DNA of 9,203 nt from an uncultured Actinomycetes bacterium. Lineage in GTDB: Bacteria; Actinomycetota; Actinomycetes; Nanopelagicales; Nanopelagicaceae. Positions 1 to 6,573 of this stretch are shown piece after piece. The notes beneath the pieces were generated by a model. The model did no database searches. It was not told the DNA's origin and saw only the letters and a program-made list of their open reading frames with translations. The translations under genes and the position numbers were made by a program. The stretch is taken from the NCBI GenBank assembly GCA_903852955.1, contig CAINSH010000136.1, positions 1 to 9,203 on the forward strand, given 5' to 3'. Positions within the stretch are counted from its first letter, which is position 1. Every line of letters begins with the position of its first letter.

Positions 1-760
1 CACCAATGGCTACATAAATTCCACCAACTAAAAGTGCATGTGAATATTCAATTCCCGATGTGTTTCCAGTTGGTGCCCCACCACTTGCAATTGCAGCTAA
101 CTGTGCACCTGGTAACCAACTCTGCCAAGAATTTTTCACTGCCACTAATAAGTTCTCAACTATCAATAACCATAAAACGCCAAGAGATATCGCACTGATT
201 GGAGAACGAAGAAGTAAACCAAGAACCATACCGATGGTCCCAAAGCCAATAACTGAGATTGTGACATTAATAAAGGTAGTAAAGATTGCATGTCTACCAT
301 CTGCACCAAACCAAAGATCTGTCGAAACCTTTGCTCCTGGCGCCAAAATCAAAGAAGCGCTAATACTTACAATCGCCGACAAAACAATCATCACTAAGGC
401 AAATAACTTCATGGCAATAAACTTGCCAATCAAAATCCTCATGCGGCTAGGTTGGCGAACTAATAAATTGCGCAGTGTTCCGTAGGTATATTCCTGCGCA
501 GTCTGTGCAGCAAAAACACACAGTGCGATAATTCCTAAAAAGCCGCCAACGCTGCTAAAGCCTTGAACCCCACCAGTTGCTAGGCCAAGTACTTCGCGTC
601 CAACCATGCGGCCACGATCTGAGTTTCCTTGGGGTGAATCGATTAACAAAAATAACAATGATGAAAAAAGAGCACTAAAGAATGTGACTGCGCCCATGGT
701 TCCTAGAAATAAAGTCGGGCGTCGAAGTTTGCGAAGTTCAGCAAAGGCAACATTCCACAT
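1..760 (-). CDS. ABC-2 type transporter permease, C-terminus cut by window edge
   Basis: This is the membrane subunit of an ABC transporter, probably an exporter working with the ATPase encoded just upstream. The ATG at 760-758 opens a frame of 253 codons that runs off the left edge without a stop. Hydrophobic segments lie at about residues 16-40, 70-88, 112-140, 158-184 and 187-207, and another begins near 240. Residues 89-105 (Q-E-Y-T-Y-G-T-L-R, then L-L-V-R-Q-P-S-R) match the short amphipathic motif that ABC-2 permeases carry after the second helix. The start overlaps the ATPase stop (TAATG), and AGGTGG lies 6 bases upstream of the ATG, so coupled translation is likely. What is seen is the fold type and the pairing; the substrate cannot be read from the sequence. 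Few residues are probably missing, because such permeases usually have six helices and about 250-280 residues. Confidence 0.9.
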   Translation of the reverse strand, partial: MWNVAFAELRKLRRPTLFLGTMGAVTFFSALFSSLLFLLIDSPQGNSDRGRMVGREVLGLATGGVQGFSSVGGFLGIIALCVFAAQTAQEYTYGTLRNLLVRQPSRMRILIGKFIAMKLFALVMIVLSAIVSISASLILAPGAKVSTDLWFGADGRHAIFTTFINVTISVIGFGTIGMVLGLLLRSPISAISLGVLWLLIVENLLVAVKNSWQSWLPGAQLAAIASGGAPTGNTSGIEYSHALLVGGIYVAIG

Positions 761-1665
761 TATTTTCCACCTGTCATTTCAAAGAAAGTTTCTTCAAGAT
801 TTGGAAGTTGGGGAGTTAGCTGCGACAAAGTAATTCCAGCATCAAATGCTGCCCGGTTAAGTTCGATGGCCCAATTTGCTGGGCCTTGCACGTGCAAAGC
901 ACCATCGCGAATAGTTGCATGATGTCCTGCTTTTTCAGCAATCCCTTGTAAAACTACTAAATCACTTTCATTTAAACTCTTTGCGATGATTATTGGTTGC
1001 TGCGCCAACATTAAATCGGTCATTTTTCCTGTGAATACAACTTCACCTTTTCGAAGCATCACCAAGTAATCACTTATTAATTCAAGTTCTGACAGCAAGT
1101 GAGAGGAAACAAAGACCGAAGTTCCATTGTTAGCTAGAGATCGAAGAAGTGCGCGCACTTCTTGGATGCCCTCAGGGTCTAAACCGTTTGTTGGTTCATC
1201 CAGCATCAATAACTTTGGATCCGGTAGCAAGGCTGCGGCAATACCTAGACGTTGCTTCATGCCTAATGAATATGTTTTAAATTTTGATTTACCTCTGTCA
1301 CCAAGTCCCACTTGTTCAAGTAATCCCTGGACCCGATCTGTAGAAAATCCTCCAAGCGAGGCGAGAACATTCAAATTTTCTTTTCCACTCAATGCGGGAT
1401 AAAAAGCTGGGCCTTCAATCATGGCGCCAACACGTGGCAAGTATTTCTCGGGGTGTTTGATTGATTCACCCAAAATCTCACCAGTGCCACCAGTGGGTGT
1501 GATCAGTCCTAAAAGCATCCGCATTGTTGTAGTTTTCCCGGAACCGTTAGGGCCGACGAAGCCACAAATCGTGCCGAGTGGGACTTCAAATGTGGCGTGA
1601 GAAACCGCTACTTGTTCGCCATATCTCTTGCTCAGATCTGTAACCGATATTGCAGTGTTGGACAT
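760..1665 (-). CDS. ABC transporter ATP-binding protein (BcrA/DrrA-like)
   Basis: This cytoplasmic ATPase (301 residues from the chosen start) powers the permease encoded downstream. Motifs in order: Walker A GPNGSGKT at 38-45, ABC signature YSLGMKQRLG at 132-141, Walker B LLMLDEP at 152-158 with catalytic Glu157, D-loop GLDPEG at 161-166, and H-loop His189 in SSHLLSE. At the Q-loop position the sequence reads AMIEGPAFYP (81-90), with Glu where many ABC proteins have Gln; this is common in the bacitracin/daunorubicin-type exporter branch. Residues beyond about 215 form the extra C-terminal domain of that branch. The ATG at 1665 was chosen because beta-strand 1 (A-I-S-V-T-D-L-S-K-R-Y) follows directly and the next ATG upstream (1722) lies inside divergent metZ. 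Substrate is unknown: peptide, drug or envelope component are all possible. Confidence 0.93.
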   Translation of the reverse strand: MSNTAISVTDLSKRYGEQVAVSHATFEVPLGTICGFVGPNGSGKTTTMRMLLGLITPTGGTGEILGESIKHPEKYLPRVGAMIEGPAFYPALSGKENLNVLASLGGFSTDRVQGLLEQVGLGDRGKSKFKTYSLGMKQRLGIAAALLPDPKLLMLDEPTNGLDPEGIQEVRALLRSLANNGTSVFVSSHLLSELELISDYLVMLRKGEVVFTGKMTDLMLAQQPIIIAKSLNESDLVVLQGIAEKAGHHATIRDGALHVQGPANWAIELNRAAFDAGITLSQLTPQLPNLEETFFEMTGGK

Positions 1666-1691
1666 GGGAGTAACTCTGCCACAATTAGCCC
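1658..1691 (+). promoter_or_regulatory. Candidate leaderless promoter of metZ
   Basis: TTGGAC (1658-1663), 16 bases, CACAAT (1680-1685), 6 bases, then the ATG at 1692. This resembles a sigma70-type -35/-10 pair placed so that transcription would begin at the A of the start codon. No Shine-Dalgarno sequence is present. The -35 overlaps the start codon of the divergent ABC ATPase, so the two promoters probably interfere. No riboswitch such as a SAM or B12 element can fit in the 26-bp gap. Confidence 0.5.
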
Positions 1692-1700
1692 ATGAGCAAA
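1666..1700 (-). promoter_or_regulatory. Candidate promoter of the ABC exporter operon
   Basis: On the minus strand CAGAGT (1678-1673) lies 7 bases before the ATG at 1665. TTTGCT (1700-1695) sits 16 bases further upstream. The -10 is a weak match, and no good ribosome binding site is visible, so transcription may start at or next to the ATG. The element lies inside the 26-bp gap shared with metZ, and its -35 falls in the first metZ codons. Confidence 0.35.
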
Positions 1701-2912
1701 CGACCTTGGGGCCATCGACCACTCAATGAGCGCGATGAACCGCAGTGGGAACTCCATCCTCAAACACATTCCGTACGTGCAGGTTTAGCGCGTTCAGGTT
1801 TTGGGGAAACTTCAGAAGCTTTGTATCTCAATAGTGGTTTCACATATTCATCTGCCGAAGAAGCTTTTTCATCATTTGCTGAAGAAACTGATCACTTTTT
1901 ATATAGCCGATTTCACAATCCAACTATTGCAATGTTTGAACAACGCTTGGCTGCAATTGAAGGTGCTGAATTATGCGTTGCCACCGGTTCAGGTATGTCG
2001 GCAATGTTTGCATCCCTTGCTTGCATAGTTGAACAAGGTGATCATGTAGTTGCATCAGCGGCAATGTTTTCATCGTGCCACGTTGTAATTACAGAGTTCT
2101 TACCAAAGTGGGGTGTTACTTTTGAATTAGTCAAAGGAAACGATCCAGCGGCTTGGGCAAAAGCTTTGAGTAAGCCAACGAAAGCTGTTTTTATTGAAAC
2201 ACCAAGTAATCCACTTCTTGAAATTGTAGATATTCAAATGGTTAGCGATCTTGCACATAAAGTTGGTGCAACCGTAATTGTTGACAATGTTATGGCTTCC
2301 CCGATTTTGCAAAAACCATTACAGCTTGGCGCCGATGTAGTTATGTACTCAGCAACAAAACATATTGATGGTCAAGGTCGAGTCCTTGCCGGCGCGCTTC
2401 TAGGATCACGCGATTACATCGTTGAGAAACTCTTACCATTTGTTCGCCATACAGGTCCGGCGCTTAGTGCATTTAATGCATGGGTTCTAGTTAAGTCACT
2501 CGAAACTATGGAGATGCGCGTACAGCGCATGACACAAAATGCCCAAGAAGTCGCAGAATTCTTAGAAGGACATAAAAAAATTAAATCTGTCCGCTTCCCT
2601 GGACTTAAGTCTCACCCTGGATACGAACTTGCCAAGAAACAAATGTCTGGCGGCGGAACGACTATCGGAATCGAATTCACTGGAAACCAAGCAGCAGTCT
2701 TTGGTTTTATGAACAAACTGCGAGTAATCGATATTTCCAACAACTTAGGTGATAGCAAATCTTTGATAACTCACCCTGCATCAAGTACGCATCGCCGTTT
2801 ATCACCTGAAGTACAGGCAGAGATGGGTATCACCGAGTCTGTATTGCGATTATCTATTGGCCTAGAACACGCAAGCGATTTACTTAAAGATTTAGATCAA
2901 GCGCTTAGCTGA
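1692..2912 (+). CDS. metZ: O-succinylhomoserine sulfhydrylase
   Basis: This PLP enzyme of the Cys/Met metabolism family (406 residues, usual family length) makes homocysteine from O-succinylhomoserine and sulfide in methionine synthesis, in the cytoplasm. Visible signatures: YSRFHNPT at 71-78 (Tyr and Arg reach the neighbouring subunit's PLP phosphate), ATGSGMSA at 97-104, Asp198 in IVDN (pairs with the pyridine nitrogen), and Lys223 in YSATKHIDGQGR as the Schiff-base lysine. Asp-Gly-Gln-Gly after the lysine is typical of MetZ; MetY proteins usually have a Gly-Gly-His pattern there. ISNNLGDSKSLITHPASSTH (348-367) and Arg386 in LRLSIGLE form the substrate carboxylate site. The N-terminal part (R-S-G-F-G-E-T-S-E-A) resembles mycobacterial MetZ. 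The gene appears monocistronic: divergent from the ABC operon and convergent with ctaB. Whether the acyl group is succinyl or acetyl is inferred from family, not seen. Confidence 0.93.
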   Translation: MSKRPWGHRPLNERDEPQWELHPQTHSVRAGLARSGFGETSEALYLNSGFTYSSAEEAFSSFAEETDHFLYSRFHNPTIAMFEQRLAAIEGAELCVATGSGMSAMFASLACIVEQGDHVVASAAMFSSCHVVITEFLPKWGVTFELVKGNDPAAWAKALSKPTKAVFIETPSNPLLEIVDIQMVSDLAHKVGATVIVDNVMASPILQKPLQLGADVVMYSATKHIDGQGRVLAGALLGSRDYIVEKLLPFVRHTGPALSAFNAWVLVKSLETMEMRVQRMTQNAQEVAEFLEGHKKIKSVRFPGLKSHPGYELAKKQMSGGGTTIGIEFTGNQAAVFGFMNKLRVIDISNNLGDSKSLITHPASSTHRRLSPEVQAEMGITESVLRLSIGLEHASDLLKDLDQALS

Positions 2913-3766
2913 GCAACTACAAGCACAACCGAGAGCAGACTCAAGTAAGTAATCGACCATTGAAAGATTTTACCGGCAACTTTGCCATAGTTCTCTGATC
3001 CTTCTTTCAAAGCAATTAACTCGCGTGCAAAAACAAGTCCTAGGAAAATAGTTATAACCAAAGACCACATAGGTAATGAAGCTGAAAGAATCAACCAGAT
3101 TGAAGACGCAATCATCATTATTGTGTGAAACCACATCTGTCTATGAACTCTCGCCTTAGTGGCAACAACTGGGAGCATTGGAATTCCAGCAGCTGAATAA
3201 TCATCTTTGTACTTGATTGCGAGCGCCCAAAAATGTGGTGGTGTCCAGAAAAATATCACCATGAAAAACGCTAACGCAGTTAATGAAAGTGAGTTTGTTA
3301 CTGCTGCCCAACCAATTAAAACTGGCATACAGCCTGCTGCGCCTCCCCACACAATATTCTGAGAAGTTCGACGCTTTAAAGCTAACGTGTAGACAAGAAC
3401 ATAAAAAGCAATTGCAATAAAAGTTAAAGCAGCTGCAAGTGGAGTTGTGAGAAACCAAAAAAATATCAATGAAAGCAGACCAATAGCTGAAGCAAAGATA
3501 GTTGCGTTTTGCTTGCTTATTGCACCTGAAACAATTGGACGATTTGAAGTCCGTGACATTAACTTATCGATGTCACTTTCAATCACCATGTTAAAAGCAT
3601 TTGCACTTCCGGCGGATAAAGTTCCTGCCAATATTGTGGTCACTGCCAGCGAGAGTGAAGGCAGACCTTTGGCAGCTAAAACCATTGCCGGCAAAGTCGA
3701 GACCAAGAGCAGTTCAACCACCCGAAGCTTCATCAGATCCAGATATCCCCGCATAGGTGTGCTCAC
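2897..3766 (-). CDS. ctaB: Protoheme IX farnesyltransferase (heme O synthase)
   Basis: This membrane prenyltransferase of the UbiA family adds a farnesyl group to protoheme IX to give heme O, the precursor of heme A for cytochrome c oxidase. It has 289 residues and many hydrophobic helices, as usual for CtaB/CyoE. The first Asp-rich loop is N59-x3-E63-x-D65-x-D67 followed by R-T-S-N-R-P (72-77). The Y-T-L-A-L-K-R-R-T-S-Q-N-I-V segment (126-139) and FFWTPPHFWALAIKYKDDY (172-190), then AGIPMLPVV (193-201), are hallmark CtaB motifs. Glu63 stands where many homologues have Asp. The start is GTG at 3766, preferred over the ATG at 3754 because TAATCT lies exactly 6 bases before it. The last 16 bp overlap metZ tail to tail. 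No other oxidase assembly gene lies inside the window. Confidence 0.94.
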   Translation of the reverse strand: MSTPMRGYLDLMKLRVVELLLVSTLPAMVLAAKGLPSLSLAVTTILAGTLSAGSANAFNMVIESDIDKLMSRTSNRPIVSGAISKQNATIFASAIGLLSLIFFWFLTTPLAAALTFIAIAFYVLVYTLALKRRTSQNIVWGGAAGCMPVLIGWAAVTNSLSLTALAFFMVIFFWTPPHFWALAIKYKDDYSAAGIPMLPVVATKARVHRQMWFHTIMMIASSIWLILSASLPMWSLVITIFLGLVFARELIALKEGSENYGKVAGKIFQWSITYLSLLSVVLVVAQLSA

Positions 3767-3778
3767 TGGCTTAGATTA
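3767..3778 (-). promoter_or_regulatory. Candidate leaderless -10 element of ctaB
   Basis: TAATCT occupies 3778-3773 on the minus strand and is followed by AAGCCA and then the GTG at 3766. This is the same 6-base spacing seen at four other starts here. No recognisable -35 sits 16-18 bases upstream, and no ribosome binding site precedes the GTG. The placement supports the GTG start and a leaderless mRNA. Confidence 0.5.
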
Positions 3779-3826
3779 CCCAGCATCCTCCTGCACGGTT
3801 CCCAGGTTCTTCTAAGGCTAATGGGC

Positions 3827-3849
3827 TACTTTTCCAACTAACGAAAGGA
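3827..3849 (+). promoter_or_regulatory. Candidate -10 and ribosome binding site of the acidic-tail protein gene
   Basis: TACTTT (3827-3832) fits TANNNT and would start transcription near 3839, giving a leader of about 18 bases. AAAGGA (3844-3849) is a good Shine-Dalgarno sequence 7 bases before the ATG at 3857. This gene therefore looks leadered, unlike its neighbours. The ribosome binding site fixes the start; the -10 is a weaker call, with no clear -35. Confidence 0.45.
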
Positions 3850-3856
3850 TCACCTC

Positions 3857-4291
3857 ATGGCTCCAGAGCAAAAACCAGAATGGTTCACATTGGCCGAAGC
3901 AGATAATGCAACTTCTACTCGCAAAATCTCTAAAGGCTTGCCAGTTCTTGCCTTAGTAGTTGCTGGCGCCATTATTGGAGTTGGCGCAGTAGTTGCCCAA
4001 ACTCAAGAGGAACCCCAAGCTAATGCAACTGAGACAGTTTCTTTAGTTGCGTCGCCAACAGATTCGCCTGCGCCAATAACATCTGCAGCGAATGAATCAG
4101 TCGCGCCAGCAAAAACCACAGTGGTTTCTGCCAATACACAATCGAGTGCGCCAAAAAACCCAACCACTTCTAGCATCCAGAACCCGCTTAACAATAAGCC
4201 AACTGGGGACGAACACGAAGGTCGAGAAGGCCATAATGGCAACGAACACGAAGATGACGGTGAATATGAAGACGACGAGGACGACGACTAA
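3857..4291 (+). CDS. Small single-span membrane protein with acidic, histidine-containing tail
   Basis: I do not recognise this 144-residue protein. It has three parts: a short cytoplasmic N-terminus (1-26) ending in basic R-K-I-S-K; one hydrophobic helix (about 27-47, rich in Val, Ala, Gly, Ile); and a long exported region. The exported region begins with a low-complexity Ser/Thr/Ala/Pro/Asn linker (50-115) and ends in a strongly acidic tail. Between 118 and 144 there are 16 Asp/Glu, three His (120, 126, 131) and one Arg. The positive residues before the helix suggest the N-terminus stays inside and the tail faces outward, though an uncleaved versus cleaved helix cannot be decided. Such a tail could bind divalent metal or a basic partner; that is inference from composition only. 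It is divergent from ctaB and is followed after 23 bp by a secreted propeller gene on the same strand. A clear ribosome binding site supports the start. Confidence 0.8.
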   Translation: MAPEQKPEWFTLAEADNATSTRKISKGLPVLALVVAGAIIGVGAVVAQTQEEPQANATETVSLVASPTDSPAPITSAANESVAPAKTTVVSANTQSSAPKNPTTSSIQNPLNNKPTGDEHEGREGHNGNEHEDDGEYEDDEDDD

Positions 4292-4302
4292 TTTCTAGCC
4301 GT

Positions 4303-4314
4303 TACAGTTAGGCC
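4303..4314 (+). promoter_or_regulatory. Candidate leaderless -10 element of the propeller gene
   Basis: TACAGT (4303-4308), then TAGGCC, then the ATG at 4315. The element lies in the 23-bp gap after the acidic-tail gene, so the propeller gene may have its own promoter as well as read-through. There is no -35-like hexamer at the expected distance; that stretch encodes the Asp-rich tail. No Shine-Dalgarno sequence precedes the ATG. Confidence 0.5.
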
Positions 4315-5394
4315 ATGCGCCGTAACTTTCTTGTATTTGTCTTAGCAATTTCACTCTGCGCAATAGCTACACCGGCACGGAGTGAAGCTGTATCTGCCGA
4401 AACAAAAATGGTTTTAGTTAAGACTATTTATGGAGACATTTCTCCTAAATCTGTGCGTTCGTCAGGCAATGGCTTAGTTAGCGCGCATAACATGATGTAT
4501 CGGCACAGTGTCACAATTTATGACTCCCAAACCTTTGAACTGATTAAAACCGTGCCCGATTCTGTCCAGCTTTCTAAATTTGGACTATCAAAGTTCACAT
4601 CTATCTTTAGAGGTGCTCCTGTCGAAGGTGCTTATTCACCCGACGGAAAATATCTTTACGTAACGAACTACGCCATGTATGGCAAAGGGTTTAACCGTGA
4701 GGGTCACGACACATGTTCTCCAGCTTCCAAATATGACAAGAGTTTTCTGTACAGAATTAATCTCGAAAACTACCTGATTGATAATGTTTATCCTGTTGGT
4801 TCCGTGCCAAAAGTCGTCGAAGTAACCCCGGATAATAAGTACATTCTTGTCTCTAACTGGTGCTCGTACGATCTCAAAGTAATTTCAGTGGCCAGCCAAA
4901 AGGTAGTCAAAACAATTAAAATTGGACGCTATCCCCGAGGCATTGCAATCAGCAACGACTCAAAGGTGGCCTATGTTGCCGAAATGGGCGGCAGCAGAAT
5001 TCATGTTGTTAATCTTGAGGATTTTTCTATCTCATATATTCCAATTGGAGTTATTCCGCGTGCAATTGTTTTATCCCCTGATAATTCGATGCTGTACGTA
5101 ACTCTTAATCTCTCAGGCAGAGTTGCCTCTTGGAATTTATTAACAAATAAAGCAGGTAAAACTGTGACCACCGGAAAAGCTGCTCGGAGTCTGGCTATTT
5201 CAAACGATGGAACTGCGCTCTTCGTAGTCAATTTTACTAGCGACACAATCTCTAAAGTACGAACTAGCGATATGAAAACATTGCAGACAATCAAAGCTTG
5301 CAACGAGCCAATCGGAATTACTTACGATGTACCGACATCTCGCACTTGGGTGGCTTGTTACGGCGGCTCAATTAAAATCTTTGACAATATTTAA
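4315..5394 (+). CDS. Secreted YVTN/YncE-like beta-propeller protein
   Basis: The 359-residue product begins with a signal peptide (M-R-R-N-F-L-V-F-V-L, hydrophobic to about 19, likely cleavage after A-R-S at 21-23). The mature part is a repeat protein of the YVTN beta-propeller type. Five copies of a blade turn can be seen: SPDGKYLYVTN at 108-118, TPDNKYILVSN at 171-181, SNDSKVAYVAE at 213-223, SPDNSMLYVTL at 254-264 and SNDGTALFVVN at 296-306. The last four are 41-42 residues apart. The first gap is 63, so about 21 extra residues (near 119-140, including Cys134) are inserted in one blade. Weaker blades flank these at each end, so six or seven blades are likely. The mature protein has four Cys (134, 183, 329, 348), enough for two disulfides outside the cell. 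Relatives bind diverse ligands, so function is open. Its stop overlaps the dacB-family stop in a shared TTAA. Confidence 0.88.
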   Translation: MRRNFLVFVLAISLCAIATPARSEAVSAETKMVLVKTIYGDISPKSVRSSGNGLVSAHNMMYRHSVTIYDSQTFELIKTVPDSVQLSKFGLSKFTSIFRGAPVEGAYSPDGKYLYVTNYAMYGKGFNREGHDTCSPASKYDKSFLYRINLENYLIDNVYPVGSVPKVVEVTPDNKYILVSNWCSYDLKVISVASQKVVKTIKIGRYPRGIAISNDSKVAYVAEMGGSRIHVVNLEDFSISYIPIGVIPRAIVLSPDNSMLYVTLNLSGRVASWNLLTNKAGKTVTTGKAARSLAISNDGTALFVVNFTSDTISKVRTSDMKTLQTIKACNEPIGITYDVPTSRTWVACYGGSIKIFDNI

Positions 5395-6566
5395 AGGTGA
5401 GTTTCGGGAACCTCTGAAATTTCTGCAGGAATATTTGGCGCCGCAATTCGACCAAGTAAGCGGTCAATTGCTGCACGTGCTCGATCACTTGCTTTCATTC
5501 CATTAGAAATCTGATCCGCTAACGTCACAAAGATATATTCGCGATCAGAAGATTGCACCACTCCTGCCAAAGTTACGGTTCCATTCAGCGTTCCAGTCTT
5601 GGCACGAACTAGGCCTACCGCACCTGGCGCGGTAGTTAGAAAACGCGAACGCAAGGTTCCAGATACTCCACCAACAGGAAGCGAATCAAAAAGAATTTTA
5701 TATTTTTCATCCTCATGTAGCTGATACAAGAGTTGGCCAATCATTTGTGCAGTGACTCGATTTTCTTTTGATAGCCCGCTTGCATCTTTTATAACCAATT
5801 TACTTGGGTCAATTCCAAGCTCAATGAGCATATTAATGTTAAGAATAGTGACCCCATCTATGTTGAAAGGTAGGCCGGCAGCTTTTGCAGAGAGTCGAGC
5901 AAGTCTTTCTGCCAAGTTGTTATCACTCCACAAGAGCATAAATTTGAGAATTTCTGAAATCTTGGGCGAAATTTCCGATGTTATTAACTCAGCAGAATTT
6001 AATGTGGCTTCCTCTGAATTAACTGCGATAAATTGTGGTTTAAATTTTTTCTTCGCCCAAAACTGTTTTAGGTTTGCAATATCTTGGGAATATAGACCTG
6101 AATAAAGAATTTTAAAATTTGAAACTGATCCATTTGATCTTTGCTTCGCTCGATAAAGTGAAAGCGTTGCGATGTGTGAAAGTGATGCCCTTTGCATTTT
6201 TCGTGCTACTTCATGGCTTGTGCTTATCCATGGGTCGTAGCTTCCCTGAATTACCAAAGTTTTAGCTTCAGTGCCAAAAGAGATGTTGGTTGTGAACTGC
6301 GAATTTAGATCTAAATTTCTGATTACTGATGCTCCAGCAAATAACTTCATGACCGACGCAGGTTTGCGTTGGGCAAGAGAATTTTTCTCATAGATTATTT
6401 CCCCAGTTGCGCCATCCATTAAGACAACGGCAGGGTTGGCAAGCGCGGGTTGGTTGAGCAGTTGTTCAAAAACTGCAGGAATGGCTTCAGGAAGTAAGTT
6501 TGCTTGCGCTGGCAAAATAACTAATTGTGCAGCTACAAGCAGAACAGAAAGAAAACGAAGACGCAT
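5391..6566 (-). CDS. dacB: D-alanyl-D-alanine carboxypeptidase/endopeptidase, PBP4 family (S13)
   Basis: This exported penicillin-binding protein trims peptidoglycan stem peptides or cuts cross-links in the envelope. A signal peptide covers about 1-22 (L-P-A-Q-A, then N). The three active-site motifs are intact and in order: SVMK at 71-74 (nucleophile Ser71, general base Lys74), SDN at 214-216 followed by N-L-A-E-R, and KTG at 323-325. DASGLSKENRVTA (261-273) is a further S13-type segment. About 140 residues separate SxxK from SDN, against roughly 240 in E. coli PBP4, so the inserted domains are much reduced. At 391 residues the protein is at the small end of the family. The start follows the upstream membrane-protein stop by 7 bases. 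AGGAAG touches the ATG directly, which is too close for a standard ribosome binding site, so coupling to the upstream gene is likely. The paralogue symbol is by family only. Confidence 0.9.
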   Translation of the reverse strand: MRLRFLSVLLVAAQLVILPAQANLLPEAIPAVFEQLLNQPALANPAVVLMDGATGEIIYEKNSLAQRKPASVMKLFAGASVIRNLDLNSQFTTNISFGTEAKTLVIQGSYDPWISTSHEVARKMQRASLSHIATLSLYRAKQRSNGSVSNFKILYSGLYSQDIANLKQFWAKKKFKPQFIAVNSEEATLNSAELITSEISPKISEILKFMLLWSDNNLAERLARLSAKAAGLPFNIDGVTILNINMLIELGIDPSKLVIKDASGLSKENRVTAQMIGQLLYQLHEDEKYKILFDSLPVGGVSGTLRSRFLTTAPGAVGLVRAKTGTLNGTVTLAGVVQSSDREYIFVTLADQISNGMKASDRARAAIDRLLGRIAAPNIPAEISEVPETHL

Positions 6567-6573
6567 CTTCCTA

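Noticed and set aside
60..485. Open plus-strand frame of 141 codons opposite the ABC permease
   Set aside because: The minus strand encodes a convincing ABC-2 permease in the same place; the plus product has no recognisable features and no start signal.
1666..1722. An earlier ATG at 1722 for the ABC ATPase, adding 19 residues
   Set aside because: The extension would run through the start of divergent metZ and its promoter, has no ABC-like residues, and the ATG at 1665 fits the usual N-terminus.
4003..4242. Minus-strand frame opposite the acidic-tail protein
   Set aside because: The plus frame has a good ribosome binding site and a sensible anchor/linker/tail layout; the minus frame reflects the low-complexity composition.
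4636..5235. Recurrent segments in the propeller gene, considered as a DNA repeat
   Set aside because: The similarity is at protein level (blade motifs); the DNA copies are diverged, so this is not a recent tandem repeat.
5395..5425. Possible imperfect hairpin (GAGTTTC/GAACCTC) just after the propeller stop
   Set aside because: It has a mismatch, a two-base loop and no T-tract, and it lies inside the PBP4 coding sequence, so it is not a credible terminator.
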